Notes under the pieces: model-generated
The model's input: only the letters and a program-made list of their open reading frames with translations
What the model was told of the DNA's origin: nothing
The model's database searches: none
Made by a program: the position numbers and the translations under genes
Shown: one piece after another, positions 36,712 through 47,680 of the stretch
Layout: the number at the start of each line of letters is the position of its first letter
Position numbering within the stretch: position 1 is the stretch's first letter
Assembly (NCBI GenBank): GCA_009760855.2
Contig: WPIO01000116.1
Location: forward strand, 1,120,501-1,184,500
Direction of reading: 5' to 3'
Length of the DNA: 64,000 bases
DNA from: Cristatella mucedo
Taxonomy: Eukaryota; Bryozoa; Phylactolaemata; Cristatellidae

Positions 36712-37420
36712 ATAAGGACCAATAAACCATAAACTATGTGCTTGCACGATCAAGCTAGCCCATCATGTCTAGGCAGGCAGGCGTACCGTACGAAATCGGG
36801 TCACGCTCAAGCGACGTCTTAAAAGCAACCTAGTAGATATCTAAGGTCATATATGCTCTTCATTAAGTACCCTACGTTGCATTGTTCATAGGTGAGCTGT
36901 GAATTCACACAGATGCAGAAAGAAACTGAACACTATAACTTAAGCAAAGCTATAATTATTCGCACTGTCCCAAACACATAATAGGTTAAACGATAGAGCA
37001 GATAATGACAGAAGCCGGAAGCAAGCTTCCTAGTTTTCATTCATTCTTAATGCAAGCAGAGTCAACATGTTGCTTGAATTTTGAAAGTCGAAAGGCTGGA
37101 CAGCCTGAAGCCTACTGGAGAGAGGGTGGGAGAGTGAACCGGTATTAACTAGAGGTCAGACCTGCGTGGCAGAAGCAGCAGTTTCAGCAGCCTGTAATTA
37201 AGAGAGGATCATGAATTCGATTGTGTGGTACAAATACAGCTACTACGTCAGGAACGAACGTCAGAATGATTAAATGGCAGCTGAATTAGGCCAGTGATTA
37301 CTGATTACTCGAGGTGCTGAGATTTGTCCCATTTACATGCAATGAATAAGGCCTACAATTCCAGAAGGGGAATTTAACAAATCTAGGTTTGATGTATACT
37401 CGATAGCAAGGACGATACAT
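36712..37420 (-). repeat. composite repeat R1, diverged partial copy
   Basis: Patchy match to 31,240-31,930 and 50,410-51,440 (TGTGCTTGCACGATCAAGC, then GACAGAAGCCGGAAGCAAGC and AGGCCTACAATTCCAG). More diverged than the other copies. Confidence 0.55.
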
Positions 37421-38035
37421 TCGTACTAAACGATCGACTTTCATCGATTTTACTAGAAACACTGTAATTAAAAATGAGAAAAACATGGAGACATTGATCG
37501 TCCAGGGTAGTGGTTCTTTGTCAAACGACTAAATGAGCCTCTGTATCTGCACGAAATATAGCGTCTGTTATTACAGCATATAAATAAACTGCTCAGCCAG
37601 ACTCGGATTTGTATTGTACCTTGACATTTTTCAATTAGCAGGCAGGCCACACGATGCAAACACAAAAGGGGGATAGGGGTTAGATATCTCTGAACAGATC
37701 TTCAGGTTATTCAGCCAGAACTTACAACACAAGGGTGAGTTTATGTTTACGCCTGTTCACTTTGCAAGTTTGCAGGTTTCCAATTACTTAAAACTGAGGC
37801 GGTATTACCAAGCTCCTCATTGCTAGGAATTTTAGTTACCATTAATTTTTTAGTTTAGGAGCCACCCAGGTTCAATATCTTCTTCTGCTGTAAGAAGAGG
37901 TTTTGACACAGTTTATTACTACTGTCTAGTAGGGAAAGTAATCCGAGCTGAGATAAATTTGTCCTAATTGCAAGCATTAGTAACGTTATTGATATGTAAT
38001 TAGCTTCAGGTAATGTTTTAGCACCTTTCAAAAAA
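37421..38035. other. low-copy sequence, no gene seen
   Basis: Short overlapping frames only. No repeat match recognised. Confidence 0.4.
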
Positions 38036-38039
38036 GATG

Positions 38040-39660
38040 TATTCAGGTTTATTCTCAATAAAGCGACAGTACAACAAGACAACTTGAGCAACTACAGCCC
38101 AGTCTACCTTTTACCATTCCTATCGAAAACACTGGAACTGATAGTGGCCGAACAGCTCAACTCATATATTGAAACTTCCAACCTGTCCAGTAAGTTTCAG
38201 TTTGTATTTTGAGCTGATCACTCCACAGAATAATCATCGCTTAGGGCGTTCAACGATCTTCTCAGGAATGCAGACATGGTTAGAGTACCTCTGCTTGTTT
38301 TGCTCGATCTTTCGGCAGCTTTTGAAACTATCCATCACGAAGTTCTTCCAGAGTACACCCCATCTCGTCTGGGCATCACTAGCACTGCCCTGCAATGTTT
38401 TGGGTCCTATCTGAGTGGGAGACTCCGTAGTATTGACGTGAATGAAAAAAGATCCTCTGAGAAATATCTGAAATAAGGGTTCCTCAAGGCTCCGTGCTAG
38501 GTCAGGTTCTTTTCACAGTTTATACTCTCCATCTTGCAAATGTCATTGCCAAGCACAATCTAGGCTTTCACTTCTATGGGGATGCCACTCAGTTGTACCT
38601 TTCCTTTGATCCCTCCCAGCATTCTAAAGCCACACATTTTCTTAACTCAATTGGTGCATGTATTGATGAAATCTCTTCATAACTTCAGCAAATTTTCTTC
38701 GCCGAAATGATGATAAAATTAACTCAATATTTTTCAGGCTACCCAGTGTCATTCAGATATTTTAAAAGGCCAACGTGCAAAATATGCTCTGCCGGCATGT
38801 CTCCTGTAGAATCAGCTCGAAATCTACATGTCCTGTTCCAAAATGACCTCTTGTTGGACGACCCATCAGCTTTACATACAAGTCTGCCTACTTTCAGCTA
38901 CAGTATACTGCTAAAATCCGGACTTGTTTAGATAAAGATACCACGTTTAAGTTGGTCCGTGCATTTTTGACATCCCGTCTTGACTTCTCCATCTCACTTC
39001 TTGCTGGCCTACCACTATGTTTAATCTGCTGATTACAGCCGGTGCAAAACTAACAAGCTATTTTCCTGTGTCATGAGCGTCACTGTTGCCACATCATACC
39101 ACTTCTCGCCGACCTGCACTGGCTACCAACAAAACAACGGATCGACATCAAGGTTTCGTCGCTCACTTCTAGGTTTCTTCAGCTCCAGCTTATCGGTTGG
39201 ATCTACTACCCCAGCAGGCCGAGCATCGCATGATCTGCTTTTCGGAATCCGACACTTTAAAACACCTCATATAAACCCCAAATCCTTTCTAGACCACGTA
39301 TTTTGTTTGTATGCTTGCAGAGGCTGGAACTATCTCCTGATTTGCGACACAATATATCCAGACTTTACTGCATTTAAAAAATAAAAATCTTAAAAACGCA
39401 GCTTTGTAGGACAGCATTTAGTGAGTCCCTGTGATTCTACCTCCACCTGGGTAAATATGTTGACACTGAGCATTGTGCCACTAACTACACTTGCATGCTG
39501 ACACTGTGCATGTCACCCCTAACCACGGTATTCATGTTGTTTCTCAAGCATGATAATAACATTTCACCGCGTTTGTCTTTGCCGCTAACGTAAATTTTCT
39601 AGAAAGAGATCGAGTCTAATGAGGGCGCTCTATCAAGTGCATTATTGCTATTAATATGTT
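38040..39660 (+). mobile_element. L2-A copy from RT palm to 3' end
   Basis: Shows LLVLLDLSAAFETIHHEVLP (38,288-38,347), then HFYGDATQLYLSFDPS, in which the second catalytic Asp is Ala, then a decayed C-terminal region and 3' UTR ending near 39,655. The loss of a catalytic Asp and several frame breaks make it inactive. Confidence 0.85.
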
Positions 39661-39699
39661 GATCTAAAAACGATTAAAAAACCTCAAAAGTGGCGCCTT

Positions 39700-40010
39700 G
39701 CTTGGTTGAGAGCTATTGCTAGTCAGCAGGAATTAATTAGATGCCGACATTGCTAAGCTCAGGACAGACAGGCCTAGCTGCAGAAATGTGCACCTGTTGT
39801 AAATGCCTGAGTGCACCCTAGCATGCATTGATTCATAGTCGTCACGACAGGTCGTCACAAATGCATGAACCAGTTTACATGTGGCGTACCTGTCTAAGCC
39901 AATCCAAATTTTAGCAACGTTATGAATCGGAAAGAAACCCAACTTGACTGCGGATTAGATGATGTCATCTAAGGATAGGTTGCTTTCCAGCACGACACCA
40001 CGAGTACGTA
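39700..40010 (-). mobile_element. L2-A RT C-terminal fragment
   Basis: Minus-strand match around the AKIRxxLDKDTTxKLVHAFVT segment (AGCCAATCCAAATTTTAGCA), without a 3' end. Confidence 0.65.
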
Positions 40011-40502
40011 TACGTTTACAGTCAGTATCACAACGTCTCCTCTAATACTACAATTCGGTTGACATTACCAGTCACTCTTACCAATTCCTTCAATATACAT
40101 ACCGACCAACCTCAAATCTGCTAGGCAGTATTTAAATAATTCAATGAAAAGGCACCCTTAAAATTCCTACATACACTTTTAATTTTCTCCGAAGCCAAGG
40201 CTAGGTATGATACCCAGAGGCTCCGAATGCAGTGCTGATGTTGAAGCGGCTCCAGTAACAAGGTGCAGAGACTGAGGCTGGAAGGAAGTGACGGACGGAG
40301 ATCAAACGACTAAATGATGGCCTGAGTAACTGCAACAAGTCTAACTTTCGTTTTTTTCAGCTCCATCTTTAAATTACTTAGCAAGACTCGAGCTCACAAC
40401 AACTCGCACAACAATTTTTAATCAAGAAGTCGCTAGCCCCGAGTCACTGTTTTCCTACCCGGCACATCTGCTAGGTTCGTCTGTACATTGTATATTGTGC
40501 TT
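40011..40502. other. unassigned sequence
   Basis: No gene. Some bases near 40,385-40,450 recall the SINE2 head but are too diverged to call. Confidence 0.35.
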
Positions 40503-40680
40503 GTGAGCCGTGAAGGCACACCAGGTTAGGCGGTTGCTTTCATGACCTCGATTCCGAGGTCGTGGGTTTGATTGCTGCGGTGGGCGATCCTTTATCGCCA
40601 CTGCAAGTGGTGGTGATAGCCGTAAAGGTTCTTCTGTCGCTATACAAAAAGAAGCTGTTTAGTCAGGTAGGATTTTTACA
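40503..40680 (+). mobile_element. SINE1 copy
   Basis: Starts GTGAGCCGTGAAGGCACACC, with GTCGTGGGTTTGATTGCTGC at the B box and the SINE1 body (CACTGCAAGTGGTGGTGATA). The B-box C is mutated, so transcription is unlikely. Confidence 0.8.
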
Positions 40681-41244
40681 AGGTGGGATCTGCCACTTGG
40701 CGAGCGAGCAATGGTCTAGGTCGCACAGGGAGGACCTTCAGATACTAGCTGCAGTTTAAACCTTAAATCACACACCATATTTTAGGTTGCTTGCATGCGC
40801 TGCACAAATTGTAGAAGACGAATAATTGTTAGTGACGATCACCTTTTGCCAATATATTGGTGCCTGGCTGAGAATATTAGCTATCTGGCTTACCAATGTG
40901 AAAAAACGTTCCAGCCCGGTAGGCAGTCTTATCCATTAAAATTATCGGAAAAATGAGAGTGCGACTTCAGTCACTATTGAAAAAAGTGACAGTTAACAGC
41001 TCGGAATTTTTTCTTTACTCTAGCAAAAACTGTTAATGTAATTCTGAATGCTGATGGAGCTGAATTAATACTATTACGAATTGACAAATATAATGAATAT
41101 TAAAAACTGTTGTGAGTCAACGTTTACCATGAAGGTTAGGAGACTCTGAAGAGATTGTGTTACCTTTATATAGGTTGCGAATATTTTAATAATTTGTAAT
41201 TATGTATATTGCCCAACAAAATCTTGTCATTCTTAAATGTATTG
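40681..41244. other. low-copy sequence, no gene seen
   Basis: A/T-rich. No frame or repeat recognised. Confidence 0.4.
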
Positions 41245-41340
41245 CCTGGCTGATTTCTCTTTAGGTGCAGTATGCAGACCTAGGCAGAGTATATCTGCCT
41301 GTTTTGCTCGTCATTTTGGCAGCCTTTGGTGCTATCATTC

Positions 41341-41435
41341 TATTGCGTATCACTTTGCAGCAAATGTAAAGCGCCTAGAAAGAGATTAAGTTCTCTGAGG
41401 GCGCTTTATCAAGTGCAATATTATTATTATTATTA
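41341..41435 (+). mobile_element. nested 95-bp L2-A tail with 9-bp TSD
   Basis: CTATCATTC is duplicated at 41,332-41,340 and 41,436-41,444. The insert is identical to 16,434-16,528. The ATTC before it is also present in the 16.4-kb copy, so the 5' junction has 4 bp of microhomology. Confidence 0.92.
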
Positions 41436-42122
41436 CTATCATTCACCAAGTACTTATTTAGGGCCCTCCCCTCACGTGGGCGTCACTGGCACTTCATTGC
41501 AATGGTTCATGTTCAATCTCAGTGCGAGGTTCAAGAACATTTCCGTAAATGGGCAGTAGTCATCCGAGGATCCTCGGTAACATGGGGTACTAGAGGGCAC
41601 CATGCGTTTTCCTCTTGTTTTCATAAAATATACTCTTCCTCCTTCTGATGTTTCGTCAAGCACAATCTAGGTTTACGCTTCTATGTAGACGATACTCACT
41701 GATACCTTTACTTTAGTACTCTCAACCATCAAACACGTCAAATTATCTCAGCTCCGTGACTGAATGCATTGACGACACTACACATTTATGGCCCCAAGCA
41801 TTCCTAAATCGAATAATAAAACTAACTTACTTGATATGGGAAAACCAGGTTTAAATCATAAATTGTAAAGCTAACCCTAAAAACTGGTTGCCATAGCATG
41901 TCTCCTGCTCAATCTGCATGAAGTATAGATGTCGCGTTTTGGAGTGACCTTTCGTTATACGATCGCAAAAACAACCTCGATCAAGTCGGCATAATTCCAG
42001 CTACGTAACGTTGCTAAGATTTGGATATGTACAGACTGTAATAATTCATTAATGGCCATGCATTTTGACTTCCTATCTTGACTTCTTAGACTCGCCGTCG
42101 TTTCTTCGCCGGCTAGTGCAAT

Positions 42123-42228
42123 GTAATGTATCTCGGTCAGTAACTCCACAAAGTCATAAAGACCATGTGGCGTTACGCAGGAGAGTTTTGTATAGCACAC
42201 TCACAGCCTAAGCGGCTTTCGGTACGCA
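42123..42228 (-). mobile_element. nested 106-bp L2-B tail with 6-bp TSD
   Basis: Minus-strand L2-B end (TACATTACAT-type tail, GTAACTCCACAAAGTCATAA). TGCAAT is duplicated at 42,117-42,122 and 42,229-42,234. It splits the L2-A codons for the SLLAGLPACAIRR-type segment. Confidence 0.85.
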
Positions 42229-43124
42229 TGCAATCAGGTTCTCACAGCTGGTCTAAACCTCTGAAACTAGTTATGTCTTTTTTGAGCTCCGAAGTAGCCA
42301 AATCACAGCATTTCTCGCAGACCTGCACTGCTTGCAAGCCAAGTAATGCATCGAATTCAAGCTTCGTCCTTCACCTTCACGTCCGTTTACTAGTTCTCTT
42401 CGAAAAAGCTATGCCACGGATCGGCTTCTCCATGAGGCTAAGCAGCACACCACTTGCTTTCGGAATTCAGCTATTTCCCTACACCTCATGCAAACATCAA
42501 ATCACTTGGAGACCTTGTAGGGGTCGTCTTCAGCTTAGCACCTGGAAAGTGAGCACGTAAGAGGAGCAGCAAGCTCAGCTAGCAAAAGGATTCACTGACC
42601 TCTCTAAAAGATGTAATTGAATTCGCGAGACTCTTAAGGAGCAGTCCAGGTCCGCTAGCCAGAGATGGACGACGCGTCCACTCGCGACTCTGGAAGCTGA
42701 ACAAGAGACCGGCAGGAAGAGATCGCATCTATGAGTGGCCATTCACTCATGCCACGACTCAATCAGCAATAAGCTCCTGGCCACAGAGACTGTATGCACT
42801 CCTGCACGGTCAGGCTAGGGCTGGGAAACAACGTGGGGATGCTACAAACACAACCTTACCTTTAGTTCGTACGCTCCCATAACTTTGAACTCGTTCCTGA
42901 GTTCTGTCAGACATCCCCTGACCTGACTAAATTTAAAAAGAACTTAGTAACTCACATATTTAGGAAAGCATGCAGTGGGTCGCTGCGATTCGTCCTTCAT
43001 ATGTTGATGCGAACGGACACTGAGTGCTGCCACTAATTCAACTTACATGCTATCACCTCTCACCATTTTCTTCTTGTCGTTTATTTAGTGGTCAGCGAGT
43101 AACCATTAAATCATGGAGGAATAT

Positions 43125-43400
43125 GTAATAATAGTAATAATAATATTAATAAAGTACTTGATAAAGCGCCCTCAGAGAACTTAATCTCTTTCTAGCGCTT
43201 TACATTTGCTGCAAAGGAAAACGCAATTGAATGGTAAGTAAAATCATGCTTGAAAAACAAACAAAATAAATAAAATGGCTAGGGGTTGACATGCACAGGG
43301 TCAGCATGCAAATGTGGTTAGTGGCAGCATGCACAGTGCCAGCACACAAAGCACGTGAAGGACGAATCACAGGGACCCACTAAGTGCTGTCCTAATTAAG
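43125..43400 (-). mobile_element. L2-A 3' end fragment
   Basis: Tail, terminal motif and 3' UTR on the minus strand, ending where the directly repeated block begins. Confidence 0.85.
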
Positions 43401-44693
43401 CAGTGCCGTGAAAAACATGTAACTAGCTTCTAGGTTCTGTTTAGACTTTTTTATTTCTAATGCCCTTTTTCTGGGCTACTAAATAAAACAATAATTTTAT
43501 TGAAGATGGCTGTGAAATTTTACGCAAGGCTAGCTTTAAAGTCCCATAGGTTTGGCCATGTGTCTACTTTTCTAAAAGCAGTAGGACGGCCGCCGGTCGA
43601 TCGATAGATACAAATGTTCTTAACCTGAACCTTAAAGCCGGCCATGGCATGGCACCTTCATATCTAGCTGAACCACTGTACTAGTTCCAGCCTGCTCATG
43701 CCATTAGTTCCTGGATGGATACTAAGTTAATCTGCTCCGTTCTTCTGCATCCAGACAGTTGGCCACAGAAGCTTTAGCTCCGTAGGTCATTGATTTTGGA
43801 ATTCGCCTCCACAATTTCTATGCAACTACTCGCCTGCTGCCGATCATGGTTCAATCTTTCCTGTGGTCCTGAGCTGCAACTTCAATGTTACTCACTAGAG
43901 TAACTGCTTACATGATTCTGCTAATCCATTCACTTTCTCTTTGCTGCGTGTGATGAAGTCTTTTGGCTATCGATAGCATACTAAAAGTTACTTAGGATAT
44001 GAGTGAGCTATACAAACTCCCCTGCTTAACGCCGACGTGATCTTTGTGGCTTTGTGGATCTACAGATGGAGATCGATTACATTATATTACCTCACTGCAT
44101 TTAGTGAGTCCCTGTCATTTGACTTCTATGTGTTCATGCCTGCTGACACTGAGCATGCAGCTACTAACAGCACTTGCATGCTGACTTTGTGCAGGTCACC
44201 CCTAACCGCATTACTACTAACCTTTAGATCTTTTCCTTTGCAGTAAACGTAATGCACCTAGAAAAAGATTGAGTTCTCTGAGTGTGCTTTATCATCATCT
44301 TTATTATTATTTTTACTAGTGTTACTATAATTGGGGTTTGGAATGCTTGCCCACTAACTTGAACATTCACCCTAACCTAATAATCTTGGCTTTGCCCCTA
44401 AACACTCATTTTAGTACTAAAAATAATATCGTGAAAAAACCTCCATATTCTTTACTCGAATTTTTAGATATATCTCTTTATAAAAATGCTATTGAAAACT
44501 AAGCTAAATCCCATGATTCATGGTACCTCATTTTAGCTGCCATAAATAGGGAAAAAAGCTGCAATCAGTATGGCATACTTGTTGATCAGGCAAATTCAAT
44601 ACCAGATATATTAGAGAAACTGCTTAAATAAAACACCAGGTATCCGAAAAAGAAGAAGCTGTCGAAAAAATTTATAGCATAAAGAGTCCTTGA

Positions 44694-44993
44694 ATGTGCA
44701 GTGACGAATATATGAGGTCCGCAAGTGAGTTTGATAAGCAGTCGATTTCGAGGCGAAAGATTGCTACTGATGTTGACCTTCGTTTAAAAAAGATGGCTGC
44801 TGCTTGGCTTGCCACTTATTCTTTCTCAGGCATGCAATTTCAAGGCAAAAATTTGAGAGCTCACGTTGCGAAACGTGATGTGAATGCACCTACGGCCGAA
44901 GAAAACTTAAGTGGCCAGCTCATTTATCTACCAATGTCCTTAGTAATGGGGTCGAGACACCGGATAAGTTCTTTTTGTGTGGAGAGTGCATGA
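44694..44993 (+). other. open stretch conserved in part in the direct repeat, function unknown
   Basis: Here 99 codons are open (a region with SISRRKIATDVDLRLKKMAA and AEENLSGQLIYLPM). In the second copy (60,830-61,060) the same frame is recognisable with similar residues but carries stops (after the VWLVT-equivalent and at LPM). There is no known domain. It may be a decayed gene fragment inside the repeat or chance. Confidence 0.25.
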
Positions 44994-46944
44994 CACGACC
45001 ATTCAAGGTTTTACGAGCTGCTCCAAGTGGGAAGATCATTCTTTTGCTAGCGAACGATGGAGATCGGCAATGCTATTAATTTCATTTTGATTTCTATTTT
45101 ATTGATAATATGACATAATGAATTACTTTTGCTGTCACATAATTACGGGTTGCCATTAATACTTTTTAACTTCCTGCAAGTCACCTATTAGTGTGCATTA
45201 AAAATCAGTTGTGCTAGCATGATAAATTGGTCAGGTACATCCTAGGATTGCCAAATCGTGAATCTTGCAAAAGCTCGTGGTTCCATCAAAATTTTTGCCG
45301 GATTAAAATATTCCCTAGAAATAAGACGCCTATGTTATCCACTTGTTCTATGATTACAATTGATATTAAGCTATGAAAAAAGCTCCAAAAAAAGCAGCTA
45401 TAGGTTGTAGACATCATGGTATAAAAATGTTTCATAACAGGAGTACTACAGAAAAAGGCAACTTACAGTCAATAAACTAAACAAAACAGAAAAATGCATA
45501 ATCACTCGTGCAACAAGTCAAAGTGATGCCTAATCAGCAGCTTTTGGTGCTTTCAGTGCTATTTACAAAATGTTTTGCCACACGTGCACGTCATCTTTGT
45601 TTATTTGTGTTAATTAAAATGTACATGTACTTGGTATAGTTATTAATATTTGTATAAATTAGTCTAGCTTTATACATATATATATATATATATATTTGTA
45701 TATAGCGATATATTATTATAATATGTATCTGAGTATATATATAAATGAGCCGAATATAAAGTTAAGGTTAGCTGATTAAACAGCTCATGGCTTTAGCAAT
45801 GATGAGACTCAGTGGCTGTCACTACAGCTTGCAGTAGGAAATAAAGGGTCTCTTGCCTCAGAACTAGATCCTAAGACCTGGATCAAGGAAACACCTAAGC
45901 TCCTTTGCTAATACCTAAGTGACTTTCCACACAATGTAATATATTGTATATAGACGTCATATAACGTATTTGTACAGAGACCGAAGAGCACTCAATCTCT
46001 ATTCAGGCGCTTCAGGTATCCTGCGGGACTTGATCCAATGACCTCAGCCAGACCTTGGCCGGGGCGAACCACTTCAACACTTAATCAACGCTCCGAGACC
46101 ATTACTTGTTAGGCGTTTTTTTGTACGTGCCTAAATCGTTTTTCTTGATTTTAAATATCACTTTTCCTCATTTTAGAGAGTACCTGACCCAGTCCTGGTA
46201 AATTGACTGAGCGATTACGACTAGTGGAGACTATAGGCAGTGTGCACTAACTCGATAGCTTGCTTGCTGGGCTGCTGAAGCGCCTTTATGAGTCAATTCC
46301 TAGAAGGATATTGTCACTAAGAAGCTCACTTGTGTATCTAATTCAACCGTAAACTACCTAGTATTTGAACAAGAATGACCAACTCGTTAGGCCGTTCGGA
46401 CAAAGCTCTAAAAATACTTAATTAACCTTAAGACATTTGGTAATTAGGAGCTAGATTAAGAAATATCAATATTTAGTTGTTACATACACGGTGTAATGCT
46501 CAGAACAGCGTGAGAAAGCGCTCCGGTATGATATTATTCCCACTATGCGATTCGCTAAAGAAGGCATTTGTGGCCGCAGGTGAATGACGCCCTTTAGGCG
46601 ACACGTGCTCTGAGGCGTCAAGTGGGTTACCTGTATGGGCCAGCGCCGGGGTATGCTAGTGGGCATTAACCAATGCTAAGGTAAACAAGTTCATCTTTCA
46701 GGTGACGCTGGACCGATAAAAAGTATTTGCCGAGTGTTACCAAGTGCTCTTTGTTTTCAATAAACAATTCAATAATTAATTTGATTAGTGAACTGAATGT
46801 CCTGCTAAATTTCAAGCTCATGAAAGTGGAAAAGAAAAACTTTGTTATACTTTTTTCAGCCCGATAGTACACGTAAAATGTCAGATTAGCGAGATAGTGG
46901 TAATGAGTCTCGGTAGGACTTCGTTACTAAGAGGTGCGTCATAA

Positions 46945-47078
46945 AGGGCGTCGTACGAACACACCAGTTGCAAATCCCCTAAGGCGCGACGGCACAAACC
47001 TGACCGCTATCCATGCACACAGCCAGGGCTGTCGCTCAAGAGGTACACGTGTAACGCTGAGCCCTCAATAAATTCAAT
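46945..47078 (+). other. GC-rich conserved block ending at GTAAGT (possible exon)
   Basis: This is the best conserved part of the direct repeat (partner about 63,101-63,238). One frame is open in both copies (KARRHKPDRYPC, then SLKRYTCNAEPSIN). Most substitutions in the latter half fall at third codon positions. It ends at AAT|GTAAGT in both copies. No upstream exon was identified, and the frame is closed by TAA at 46,942-46,944. Confidence 0.25.
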
Positions 47079-47090
47079 GTAAGTATGCAT

Positions 47091-47370
47091 ATGCATATGT
47101 GCTTGCCATAGCATGATACGTCATTATTTTTTCTGGCAGGATATACTAGCATAAATCTCGTTCATTATTGCTTGTTCAGAAAATTATAAAGGGATTATTT
47201 AGTTCTCGGGTTGGGACTATTCTGAGCGACTATTGCATTTAATGTCGATGGTATTACTTTTAATATTAAAGCAACTAACGTATGTAATAATTCTAGTGTG
47301 TGACGGGTCACACGAAATCAATGTTGTGTCCCTCACTTTTTAAGTATTAAACAGCTTAGGTATATTTCGT
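47091..47370. other. upstream flank of the zinc-finger gene
   Basis: No repeat recognised. A TATAAA lies at 47,185-47,190, about 490 bp before the predicted start codon. Its role is unproven. Confidence 0.3.
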
Positions 47371-47371
47371 G

Positions 47372-47515
47372 ATTGCACACTAGGGTAGGCGGTTGCTTGT
47401 CACCAGCTCAGGGCACAAAGTCGTTGTTCAAACCATGAATTAATCAATCTTATGTTTCACTGCAAGTGGTTTACCGTGCCACTAAAGGATTGTGTGTCGC
47501 TTTCAAGAATAAACT
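47372..47515 (+). mobile_element. old SINE1 relic upstream of the zinc-finger gene
   Basis: Diverged SINE1: GCACACTAGGGTAGGCGGTT at the head and CACTGCAAGTGGTTTACCGT in the body. The B box is lost. Confidence 0.55.
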
Positions 47516-47680
47516 TTTACACTATCTGGTAATATTACGCTATTTTGTACTGATTCTAACTTTGTGCATAGAAATGTGAGCTGTGTACGGATTAAAATGA
47601 AACTAAATATATATTTGTTTAGTAGGCTACAGTTTTTTTGGTTCGGCAAATGTAAATACCATTTTTTATTAGAAATCACA

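Larger units (their letters stand above)
41245..43120 (+). mobile_element. L2-A copy carrying three later insertions
   Basis: RT palm (VYLPVLLVILAA-type remnant), post-catalytic region, C-terminal region and 3' UTR can be followed in plus orientation. It is interrupted by a 95-bp L2-A tail (41,341-41,435), a 106-bp L2-B tail (42,123-42,228) and an unassigned ~315-bp segment (about 42,530-42,845). It is one of the older copies in the window. Confidence 0.8.
43401..47090 (+). repeat. direct segmental repeat, copy 1 (partner 59,519-63,250)
   Basis: 3.69 kb matching 59,519-63,250 from end to end. It holds an L2-B fragment (43,401-44,090, plus), an L2-A 3' end (44,091-44,310, plus) and a 2.8-kb R1-like part in minus orientation with SINE1-like (45,770-45,930) and SINE2-like (45,945-46,120) modules. 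The two copies share the same nested insertions at the same places, so the block was duplicated as a unit. Similarity stops at 47,090 and 63,250. Confidence 0.88.
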
